A stretch of 64,000 bases of DNA from Mariniflexile sp. TRM1-10. Lineage in GTDB: Bacteria; Bacteroidota; Bacteroidia; Flavobacteriales; Flavobacteriaceae. Positions 8,207-16,692 of this stretch are shown here, in pieces. Both the position numbers and the translations under genes were made by a program. Position 1 is the first letter of the stretch, and each line of letters begins with the position of its first letter. The notes beneath the pieces are model-generated. The model did no database searches, was not told the origin of the DNA, and worked only from the letters and a program-made list of their open reading frames with translations. The DNA is taken from the NCBI RefSeq assembly GCF_003425985.1, contig NZ_CP022985.1:4794326-4858325 (forward strand), written 5' to 3'.

Positions 8207-9004
8207 TTAATTCCAAAATTCCCACCATTTCTTTGAAGTGGAACTTTCTTTTTCTTTATTCTTTTCACTTGGTTCAGGAATCCAAAACTTGTAAACTGTA
8301 CCTAAAGCAGTTCCTCTATCAGATATTGGATATTCAAGTCCAATCTTATTCATAAAATCTACAACTTGCCAATCCTTGTTGGTAAATTCATCTTGAGGAT
8401 ATGCCTTGAATGGTTCTGCGTCTAAATCCCAACGAACATAATAATTAACAATGTCTTGCTCTTTAACATTTGGAACTAATCTCGTGACGATTTGTGGATT
8501 ACCTTTTTGTTCATCGATTTCTGTTTCAGATAAACTATCATCCCAATAATCTGGAATCGGATTAAACTGATCAACTAAATTGCCTTTGTTATATAAAAAA
8601 TATAACCATAAATCACCATCGTGAATATGAAAAAAGAAAACAGGACAATTTAATTTTTCAGAGATGTACTTTGACATATCTCCAGATTCATTGAATCCAC
8701 TTGGATAAAAGACTGTTACATTTCCATTTTTTTCGTTTAAAACACAAAAATTTTCATTGTCATTATCTAAATCTTCTTTTACGAAGTCGCCATTATTATC
8801 TTTAGCGTATTCATTTAAACATTTTTCAACATCCTCTTTTGTTTTTCCGATTACTCCGGACATCGATAAAAATAGTCCCACAGGTTTTGGTTTTAAATTA
8901 TTTAGTTTAATACTTGGGTCAAACTCAATTTTCGGTTCAATTCTCATTTTAGAGAATAGTCCGATACTAATTATTATTCCAAATGTTACAATCAGTATTT
9001 TCAT
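8207..9004 (-). CDS. Hypothetical exported or anchored protein, 265 aa
   Basis: A hydrophobic N-terminus (residues 2-18) could be a signal anchor. The body contains GLFLSMSGVIGKTKEDVEKCLNEYAK near residue 45, is acidic, and resembles no catalytic family I know. The last residues, KKWWEFWN, form an aromatic tail after a charged linker. The stop codon lies 3 bases from shared repeat element F (8149-8203). Function unknown. Confidence 0.6.
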   Translation of the reverse strand: MKILIVTFGIIISIGLFSKMRIEPKIEFDPSIKLNNLKPKPVGLFLSMSGVIGKTKEDVEKCLNEYAKDNNGDFVKEDLDNDNENFCVLNEKNGNVTVFYPSGFNESGDMSKYISEKLNCPVFFFHIHDGDLWLYFLYNKGNLVDQFNPIPDYWDDSLSETEIDEQKGNPQIVTRLVPNVKEQDIVNYYVRWDLDAEPFKAYPQDEFTNKDWQVVDFMNKIGLEYPISDRGTALGTVYKFWIPEPSEKNKEKESSTSKKWWEFWN

Positions 9005-9082
9005 TTCTCAAATTACCTAAAATTTGTTATGCAGTATAACATCTATTACCAATATCCCGAAAACATATCAGGTTTTTTGTCT

Positions 9083-9301
9083 CTATTTACTTGGTAATTT
9101 TAATTCAGTAAAGATGTCTTTGAACATTTCTCCAGGATCCACACCCAATGCCAAAGCAATTAAGTATAATTCCCATGCTCTAAGTTGCGTAAATGGATTA
9201 AGTGTGAGTTCACTGATTCTAGATTTACTAATTCCAGTTTTCTTCGAAATCCCTGCTTTACTTGCCGATTTTTTAGATAAATAATGTCCAAGTTCTGTCA
9301 T
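9083..9301 (-). CDS. Small helix-turn-helix (XRE-like) protein
   Basis: 72 aa. The segment ISKKTGISKSRISELTLNP fits an HTH with a recognition helix SKSRISEL, followed by ELYLIALALGVDPGEMF, the usual last helices of XRE/Cro domains. The protein is just one DNA-binding domain. It lies 22 bp downstream of a second HTH gene on the same strand and probably forms a unit with it. Likely a repressor; the target may be the region at 9546-9712. Confidence 0.75.
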   Translation of the reverse strand: MTELGHYLSKKSASKAGISKKTGISKSRISELTLNPFTQLRAWELYLIALALGVDPGEMFKDIFTELKLPSK

Positions 9302-9323
9302 CCTTTTTTTCGATTTTAGGTAT

Positions 9324-9545
9324 TCAATTATTCACATCCTTAGTTGGTAATAACAACTCCCTAATGTCAACATTTAGAATTTCGGCAATTTCAGCTAAAG
9401 TCTCAACGGAGGGCTGCATATCATTAGTACACCATCTTGAAACTGTTGTTCTGTTTTTCCTGACCTTTTCAGCCAACCACTTGTTCGTTCTGTCCTGTTC
9501 TGCCAAAACTACCCTTATTCTATTGTAATTTCTTTTACTAGTCAT
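9324..9545 (-). CDS. Helix-turn-helix transcriptional regulator (XRE family)
   Basis: 73 aa. WLAEKVRKNRTTVSRWCTND is a clear HTH, and SVETLAEIAEILNVDIRELL completes the five-helix XRE domain. Such minimal regulators often control restriction, defence or mobile-element genes. Upstream (9546-9712) are repeats of TTTGAATCGT and an imperfect dyad that could be its operator, shared with the divergent 67-aa gene. Confidence 0.85.
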   Translation of the reverse strand: MTSKRNYNRIRVVLAEQDRTNKWLAEKVRKNRTTVSRWCTNDMQPSVETLAEIAEILNVDIRELLLPTKDVNN

Positions 9546-9712
9546 TTGAATCGTTTTAAGCTATGTAAGTAGCATTTAACACAAAGTTAATTGATTAAAA
9601 TGTTTTGATGATTCATATTAAAAAGCTATATTTGAATCGTATTACATAATTATTGAATCTATTTTTGATTCTTTAATGTAATATTTATAACTAAAATTAA
9701 TTCAAGTTTATT
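9545..9712. promoter_or_regulatory. Divergent control region with repeated TTTGAATCGT motifs
   Basis: Between the minus-strand HTH gene and the plus-strand 67-aa gene. TTTGAATCGT occurs at 9545-9554 and 9631-9640. ATTACAT...GAATC and GATTC...ATGTAAT make an imperfect dyad at about 9641-9685. This arrangement suits autoregulation by one or both small HTH proteins. Binding is inferred. Confidence 0.4.
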
Positions 9713-9916
9713 ATGAGCACAAGATATACCAAAGCCGATTTAGAACAAATAGTCTTCAAACAATTGGAAAACCTAAATGCCATGCACGATTTAATTGGCA
9801 TTATGAAGTTCCAAAACAACCTACTCCAAAACCTCAATAAAACCTTAAAGGATGAAATCGGGGAGTTTAAAGAGCATCAAGCCATGCATCCAACAAGGAG
9901 CAAGTCAGAATTGTAA
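9713..9916 (+). CDS. Small coiled-coil-like hypothetical protein, 67 aa
   Basis: The only plus-strand gene candidate in the accessory region. The product (MSTRYTKADLEQIVFKQLEN...) is almost entirely predicted helix, with regularly spaced leucines and isoleucines, suggesting a short coiled coil. It starts at an ATG after an AT-rich stretch and is divergent from the HTH regulators. It could be a regulator partner or phage-type small protein. No family recognised. Confidence 0.5.
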   Translation: MSTRYTKADLEQIVFKQLENLNAMHDLIGIMKFQNNLLQNLNKTLKDEIGEFKEHQAMHPTRSKSEL

Positions 9917-10129
9917 TGGTTTTGAAGGGTTGGGGAGATTAAGGGGTTTTGTTTTTTTAGGAGAGACTTTTGTGAGACAAAAACTAAAGGTGCTTAAATG
10001 AATGATGGGTTTTTCTATATATTAAGATACCTAGCAAGTTACATTAAATAGTAAATGATTGATAATCCTACCGGAATTATCCACATTCCAACACCACAGA
10101 ATCATCATTATGAGATAAATATTAACTTT

Positions 10130-10756
10130 TTATGGCCAGTTTTTTAATTCTTTATGCCTTGCTTTCGTTAATATACAATCCATAGATATATTGAAGTTTT
10201 CTCCATTGTTTTTTTGGATTTCAAGAACTTGTATGTTGCTTTTTGAGTTTGAATAACTCTTATTACTAACTGTAGGAATATCTGGTCTCATACCAAATTT
10301 ATTAACTCTATCGTTTTTACTGTTTAGTGAGAAAACAATTGCGGATGAAGAAAAATCATGAATGTTTTTTCCATAAATATTTTTTGCTAAATAACCAATT
10401 TGATGAATAAATGCAGTAGAAGCAAAAAATTTATTACTAACATCTTTCTGATTTAAAGTAAAAGATTTTAATTCAATAAATAAAATATAACCTTTTCCAT
10501 CCTTAATGTAGAAAATAACAGCATCAACCCCTTTATTTATTCCGTCAGAATTAATTGAATTAAAGTATTTTGTCAAGGGAACATATTTATCTAATTTAAA
10601 ACAAACTAAATTAGGGTTATTAATTCCTTTGATTTTAACCTTTTTTAGGCTATTATCTTTAACATTATTATCAGTTTCTCTAATAATAATTTCGTCCTGA
10701 GCAGAAGGAATTATAGATGTTCCATCAAAAATGTTTTTAATACAATTTATACTCAT
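10130..10756 (-). CDS. PD-(D/E)XK nuclease-like protein, partner of the AAA ATPase
   Basis: 208 aa. GVDAVIFY (Asp near 78) followed by ILFIELKSF (Glu 95, Lys 97) gives the D-x(16)-E-x-K signature of PD-(D/E)XK nucleases, with both acidic residues on predicted strands. A following helix contains HQIGYLAK, where some members carry a conserved Gln/Tyr. It begins 2 bp after the ATPase stop codon, so the genes form an operon. By analogy with defence systems that pair an SMC/OLD-like ATPase with a nuclease, it may be the effector. The fold and role are inferred from the motif only. Confidence 0.55.
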   Translation of the reverse strand: MSINCIKNIFDGTSIIPSAQDEIIIRETDNNVKDNSLKKVKIKGINNPNLVCFKLDKYVPLTKYFNSINSDGINKGVDAVIFYIKDGKGYILFIELKSFTLNQKDVSNKFFASTAFIHQIGYLAKNIYGKNIHDFSSSAIVFSLNSKNDRVNKFGMRPDIPTVSNKSYSNSKSNIQVLEIQKNNGENFNISMDCILTKARHKELKNWP

Positions 10757-10758
10757 AG

Positions 10759-12105
10759 TTATAATAGATTTTCATATAACTCATCTGAAATATTTTGCAT
10801 TTCTCTAATAGAATCATCAAATGTTGTACGTAATAATCCAAATTTATCAGTTTCAATATGACTCAAAGTACTATTTTCGGTAATATAAAAATTGATGTTT
10901 TTTAAAAATTCATATTCTAAATATTTGTGCGATTTTTTAAAAGAAGCTTTATTTTCAAAATCGCTCGATAGCATTATTAAATTATTTATTTCTTTAACAA
11001 TATAGTCACTATGAGAGGTTATCATAACTTTAACCCCAATATTTGAAAGAGAAGCTAAAAGTCGAGCAATTTGGATTTGTATTTTAGGATGTAAATTTAA
11101 TTCAGGTTCATCAATAATAAGTAATTGTCCTTTTTTTGCAGTATGTTTAATGAATAAATATAAATCAAAAAGTGCTCTAGAAGAAGATGACCCTAAATAA
11201 ACAGGTAATGCTATTTTTTTTCTCCCTTCTTTATAGGTTATAAAGTATTGACCTTTATTGTTTTTATACCCTACACCAGTACTGTTTTCTAGTTTTTTAA
11301 CGATTGCAGGATATTCTTTGGAAATATAACTGTTTTGCTTAAAATCTTTTTCAATATCTCGAGTTCTATCTATCCCATCTTTAATAGGAATAGAGTATCT
11401 ATTAAAAACTTCATCTATATATTCAAATGGGTTTAAGTCAAATTTTCCTGTTTTACTTTGTGCTAATTTCTCAAAAAAAACATTTTTATTAATGTCTAAT
11501 TCATTTTGAAAAATATTAATACCAGTTCTTTCAGAAGTTATGATATATGGAGTTGGTAAAATTTCATTTAATAGTGCTTCATTAATGTATTCACTTACAA
11601 TTTCAGATAATATGTATTTAGGAGGTAATTTAGTATTGCTTTCTAAATTTATTTTAAAATTTAGATCTTCAGATTCTTGATCTTTATTAACACTTAGAAT
11701 TTTTTTCCCCTTAATAGAAATGTCACTATTAATTGTGTTTTTTAGTAAAATATCATTCTGATTCAGTCTTATATTAAATTCAGTTTGTTTGTACTCCTCC
11801 TCATTTGCGCTAAATATATTGTGTATATTTTCAGAATAATTTTTAGTTAGTTGAGAAAAATTACCTAAAACTTTTTTTTTGAATTTAGATAGTTTAATAG
11901 TTAAACTTCCATTTTCAATAAATGAATTAATTTCTTCATCTAATTCTAAGTTCTTAGTGTTAGTAGACCAAGTTTTTAAAAATCCATATAAAGCATATGA
12001 AATATATGTTTTACCAGTGTTATTAAATCCGGTAATTGCTGTGAAATCAGAAATTTCAAATTCAGCATTTTTTATTGGTCCTAGATTTTTAATACTTATT
12101 TTCAT
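10759..12105 (-). CDS. AAA family (OLD/SMC-like) ATPase
   Basis: 448 aa. The start MKISIKNLGPIKNAEFEISD and the Walker A motif GFNNTGKT at residues 26-33 are typical of AAA_15/AAA_21-type ABC ATPases. The C-terminal half has a serine-rich signature-like LGSSSSRALFDLY (about 304-316), Walker B LLIIDEPELNLHP (about 328-340) and an H-loop TSHSD (about 363-367). The middle region is unlike known families and may carry the specificity. Unlike OLD nucleases it lacks a TOPRIM domain, which fits a separate nuclease gene directly downstream. Such ATPases sense invading DNA or phage proteins in several defence systems. Confidence 0.85.
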   Translation of the reverse strand: MKISIKNLGPIKNAEFEISDFTAITGFNNTGKTYISYALYGFLKTWSTNTKNLELDEEINSFIENGSLTIKLSKFKKKVLGNFSQLTKNYSENIHNIFSANEEEYKQTEFNIRLNQNDILLKNTINSDISIKGKKILSVNKDQESEDLNFKINLESNTKLPPKYILSEIVSEYINEALLNEILPTPYIITSERTGINIFQNELDINKNVFFEKLAQSKTGKFDLNPFEYIDEVFNRYSIPIKDGIDRTRDIEKDFKQNSYISKEYPAIVKKLENSTGVGYKNNKGQYFITYKEGRKKIALPVYLGSSSSRALFDLYLFIKHTAKKGQLLIIDEPELNLHPKIQIQIARLLASLSNIGVKVMITSHSDYIVKEINNLIMLSSDFENKASFKKSHKYLEYEFLKNINFYITENSTLSHIETDKFGLLRTTFDDSIREMQNISDELYENLL

Positions 12106-12180
12106 TGTATGAAATTTTAAAAATCAAACATACAAATTTTTATACTTTAAATATTTAGAGTTTGTTTTTTTAATTGGCCA

Positions 12181-12563
12181 TAACAATTGTATAACCACAA
12201 CAAACGGTAGTAGCATTGTAGTTATATCGTTTATATGTTTACGAATATAATAAAAACCCACTTACAAAAACATTTTAAAATGTAAAGTAGGTATGGTATA
12301 ACAACAGTCTTAGTTCAGTTTCATTCGCCCTTTGTTCAGGCAAACCCCCATCCAAACAACAGACCCCAAACCCATAGCTGAACAAAACCCGAACAAAACT
12401 CGAACAAAACCCCTACTTTTTTGGGCACTTGTGTCAATTTGTGTCAATATGTGTCAATGTGTGTCAATTTGTGTCAATGTGTGTCAATGTGTGTCATGGA
12501 TTTGCAAATTAGCAGGATTGACGATTGACGATTTACGATTTGACAAATTCAGAATTCAGAATT
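12181..12563. repeat. Long imperfect direct repeat, copy 1
   Basis: About 383 bp closely matching 14557-14904 in the same orientation. Both start with TAACAATTGTATAACCACAA and end with ACAAATTCAGAATTCAGAATT. Differences are point changes and the number of decamer units. Near its start, TATAAC...ACAA pairs with TTGT.GTTATA, giving a stem whose loop differs between the copies. The copy lies upstream of the ATPase gene, as copy 2 lies upstream of the HEPN-like gene. Confidence 0.9.
12430..12499. repeat. Decamer tandem repeat, seven units
   Basis: Seven consecutive 10-bp units of TGTGTCAATN, the last ending TGTGTCATGG. The homologous array in copy 2 has four units, so the unit number has changed since the duplication. 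There are no spacers, so it is not a CRISPR array. Confidence 0.9.
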
Positions 12564-12616
12564 GAGAATTGAGAACAACCAACAACAAAAAACCAAAAAC
12601 CAACCCACTTCAAAGC

Positions 12617-12649
12617 AAAAAAAAATCCCAAGCAAACGCTCAGGATTTC
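12617..12649 (-). terminator. Rho-independent terminator-like hairpin, repeat-associated copy
   Basis: Read on the minus strand, AAATCC..AGC-type arms close around a short loop and are followed by a run of nine T. Nearly the same sequence occurs at 15026-15057 downstream of the ferredoxin gene. Here it follows the HEPN-like gene by about 280 bp. Confidence 0.6.
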
Positions 12650-12738
12650 ATTATTAATTATTCATTGTTAATTATTAATTGTCACTCCGCTGTTGCTTAT
12701 AACGTTAAAAAGTATTTGAGGTTTACCAAAAAACTACC

Positions 12739-12768
12739 AAAAAGCAGTGCTAGAGCACTTGCTTTTTT
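12739..12768. terminator. Hairpin terminator candidate downstream of the HEPN-like gene
   Basis: AAGCAGTGCT-AG-AGCACTTGCTT with A and T runs on either side forms a stem with a one-base bulge, usable in both directions. It is the first terminator candidate after the stop codon at 12928. Confidence 0.5.
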
Positions 12769-12883
12769 ATTTAAGAAAATAAATGGCCTTCAAAACGTAA
12801 TAAACTTCAATTTAAGCCTACCAGAATTTAACTAAACTGCTTTGCTGAAAAATCAAAAAGCCCTTGAAAAGGACTTAAATGAA

Positions 12884-12935
12884 TTCGTTTTTTATGAATT
12901 TATGGATTTGTGCAACGGCTACCATTGTTAGCCAC
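12884..12935. repeat. Shared 3'-end element, copy G
   Basis: TTTTTTATGAATTTATGG, then TTTGTGCAACGGCTACCATT and GTTAGCCAC. The stop codon of the HEPN-like gene lies within it. Its right end is the inverse of the sequence at 14552-14563. Confidence 0.6.
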
Positions 12936-14520
12936 TGTGCTTTTCCTCGTTTAGTTCAAAGTATTTTTCTAAAGTATTGAAAGTAAATACGGATTTAACA
13001 AATATTTCTTCTAAAACCTCTGTGTAATTATCACTTTCAATTCCAAAATATTTGAGAGCTTTTTTACAATCCTTATTTGATTCGCTAAATGTGTGAGCAA
13101 TTAATCCAGACCTCAAATTTTGTAGATTTCTTAAGAACTCAAACATATCAGGAATATTCATTCCTTTAGATTCTAAAAATTTCTCAAATTTCCCAATTCC
13201 TCTAACTTTAGAATCTAAACTTAATCCTTTAGCTAATTCTTTTTCATTTAATCTGTCAATGGTCAGTTTCACTATAGTCAATGTTTGCTCACAAAATGCT
13301 TTGACATTGTTGGATGTTATTTTATGTAATGCGGTAAATAAATATTCATCCGTTTTTGACAAAGGTTTATATAATTTCCAACCAAACTTCTCTTCCCACT
13401 TTTTGTTAAAACTCTTATATTTTGATTTAAAAAATAAATCAACCGTTTCAGGTTGCTCCGCCCATTGTCCTTCTATCATTGTCCTATAATAAGTTCGGCT
13501 GATATTCATTCCTTCTTTTGGCGGAATATTGTATTGTTTCCAATGAAGTTGTTCCAATTCTGGCAGCATCCTTAAATTGGTAAGAAATACTGGAATGTAT
13601 TCATCTACATTGTTGTCTATTTTTAATCTAAAAAATTTTGAACCAACGCTAAATCCATCAACTTGATATTTGTTTGGTTCATTATAGTATTTGTTTAAAA
13701 CCTCTTTTTTGAAATAGGTTACTTTGAAATGATTTCCATCTGTTTTTCCACAGTCTTCATACATTAAGTCCCCTTCGTCATCAATTCCAATTATGAAGCT
13801 TTCATTTTTTGATTCTCCAAAGTCAAAATGCGACTTTTTTATGTCATTAGGCTTAATGAATGATTTTCCCATTACCCAACTTTGAGTTTTCTCGGATACA
13901 TTTCTAATTAAATGACTGTAAATAAAGTCGTTTTCTTTGATTAGTTCATCCTTGTGTTTGATGTTCCAATCTGAAGGGATTTTTTTTAGCAATCTCATAA
14001 AATCATAGCAAACCACGAAGTTCATATCTCTCATTGTGATATATTCCCTCAAATACTTGATTTTAACTTTAATCAATTTTGGCTCAATAGTAAGTACTTC
14101 GTCCAATTCTCCGTAATCGCTTACATAATAAAATGTGCGGTTTTGTTTGTCATTTCCTTTTTCGTAAAGGCGAAAGTAGAGAACAAATTCTTCTGCAACA
14201 TCTATATACTTTATTGAAGTTTCCTGTAATGAAAAGCTTTTGTAGAGTAAAAAAGGCTCTAAACCTTCTTCGTCATTGGATCTATATGTGTTATCTCCAT
14301 AAACAGATGGTTTCCCTTCACTTCCCATAGAAAGTGGCCAATTATAGTCTTCACTGTATTTTTCAACTTTGTCGTTTGATATTAGACAGCAATATATTCC
14401 AGCAGAATCGTCAAAGTCTTTAGAATCGTCTTCGTATATTTTTAACCAACCGTTTTTGATTAAGAACTTGGATTCAATTTCCTTTTTTTTGTCCTCTAAA
14501 AGAAAATAATCTTTCTCCAT
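12928..14520 (-). CDS. Large protein with HEPN-like C-terminal domain, candidate defence effector
   Basis: 530 aa, no signal peptide or membrane segment. The N-terminal 350 residues are alpha/beta and unrecognised. The last 150 are helical and contain NLRSGLIAHTF with Arg 470 and His 476. This R-x5-H in a helix fits the R-x(4-6)-H motif of HEPN ribonucleases, which often act as abortive-infection effectors. The stop codon lies inside a 12-bp sequence (12924-12935) repeated inverted just before the start (14552-14563), and a long direct repeat lies upstream. The gene is thus packaged like a cassette. HEPN membership is inferred from the motif and helix context. Confidence 0.55.
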   Translation of the reverse strand: MEKDYFLLEDKKKEIESKFLIKNGWLKIYEDDSKDFDDSAGIYCCLISNDKVEKYSEDYNWPLSMGSEGKPSVYGDNTYRSNDEEGLEPFLLYKSFSLQETSIKYIDVAEEFVLYFRLYEKGNDKQNRTFYYVSDYGELDEVLTIEPKLIKVKIKYLREYITMRDMNFVVCYDFMRLLKKIPSDWNIKHKDELIKENDFIYSHLIRNVSEKTQSWVMGKSFIKPNDIKKSHFDFGESKNESFIIGIDDEGDLMYEDCGKTDGNHFKVTYFKKEVLNKYYNEPNKYQVDGFSVGSKFFRLKIDNNVDEYIPVFLTNLRMLPELEQLHWKQYNIPPKEGMNISRTYYRTMIEGQWAEQPETVDLFFKSKYKSFNKKWEEKFGWKLYKPLSKTDEYLFTALHKITSNNVKAFCEQTLTIVKLTIDRLNEKELAKGLSLDSKVRGIGKFEKFLESKGMNIPDMFEFLRNLQNLRSGLIAHTFSESNKDCKKALKYFGIESDNYTEVLEEIFVKSVFTFNTLEKYFELNEEKHSG

Positions 14521-14556
14521 TTTTTTATTCGTTCAGTTTGGTTTTCGCCTTGTGGC

Positions 14557-14904
14557 TAACAATTGTATAACCACAACAAACAGCAGCACCATTGTAGTTA
14601 TATCGTTTACATGTTTACGAATATAATAAAAATCCACTTACAAAAACATTTTTAAATGTAAAGTAGGTATGACAACAGTCTTAGTTGAGTTTCATTCGCC
14701 CTTTGTTCAGGCAAACCCCCATCCAAACAACAGACCCCAAACCCACAGCTGAACAAAACCCGAACAAAACTCGAACAAAACCCCTACTTTTTTCACCTAT
14801 TGTGTCAATTTGTGTCAATATGTGTCAATGTGTGTCATGGATTTGCAAACTAACAGCATTATCGATTTACGATTGACGATTTGACAAATTCAGAATTCAG
14901 AATT
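14557..14904. repeat. Long imperfect direct repeat, copy 2
   Basis: Second copy of the repeat at 12181-12563, about 348 bp, lying just upstream of the HEPN-like gene. It carries four decamer units (14801-14840) instead of seven. The stem near its start is kept (TATAAC.ACAA / TTGT.GTTATA) although the loop bases differ. Confidence 0.9.
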
Positions 14905-15025
14905 TAGGACACAAACCATCAACCAATAACCAACAACCATCAACCCTTTCACGACTCCCGATTCATGACTCACGACTCCCGTTTTTTCACGATTCCCGAC
15001 TCCCGATTCACCTTTCACGATTCAC

Positions 15026-15057
15026 AAAAAAAAATCCCAAGCAAACGCTCAGGATTT
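15026..15057 (-). terminator. Terminator of the ferredoxin gene
   Basis: On the minus strand a hairpin (AAATCC/GGATTT outer arms, AGC/GCT inner arms) is followed by nine T residues, about 80 bp after the ferredoxin stop codon. A second copy of the same sequence lies at 12617-12649. Confidence 0.65.
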
Positions 15058-15136
15058 CATTCTTTATTATTAATCACCAATTGCTAATTGTTCATTGCAA
15101 ATTGCTAATTGTTCATTGTCAATTGTCAATTGTCAA

Positions 15137-16619
<1,483 letters not shown>

Positions 16620-16692
16620 AAAAATTATTGAATTTTTAGCATTAAATTTCTAATTAATTAGCAACTTTGCATCTTTAAATTCTACAACACAA

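Larger units (their letters stand above)
12106..12927. other. 822-bp gene-free stretch with repeat copy 1 and terminators
   Basis: Contains direct-repeat copy 1 (12181-12563) with the seven-unit decamer array, a minus-strand terminator-like hairpin (12617-12649), a second hairpin (12739-12768) and shared element G at the right edge. The open frames in it consist of repeat sequence and have no credible protein character. Confidence 0.7.
14521..15136. other. 616-bp gene-free stretch: repeat copy 2, simple repeats and terminator
   Basis: Beyond repeat copy 2 it holds simple repeats (ACCAATAACCAACAACC type, CACGACTCCCGA type and CAATTGTCAATTG type) and the ferredoxin terminator. Such low-complexity filler also occurs between core genes elsewhere in the window. 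Confidence 0.7.

Noticed and set aside
12430..12499. Possible CRISPR array from regularly repeated units
   Set aside because: Units are 10 bp, directly adjacent and without unique spacers; no cas genes nearby.
12332..12835. Plus-strand open frames of 77 and 88 aa
   Set aside because: They consist of direct-repeat and simple-repeat sequence, and similar frames appear only where the repeat is copied (14685-14876).
1..15100. Prophage or integrative conjugative element
   Set aside because: No integrase, capsid, terminase, relaxase or conjugation gene is visible, and the gene layout of single small genes does not fit a phage operon.
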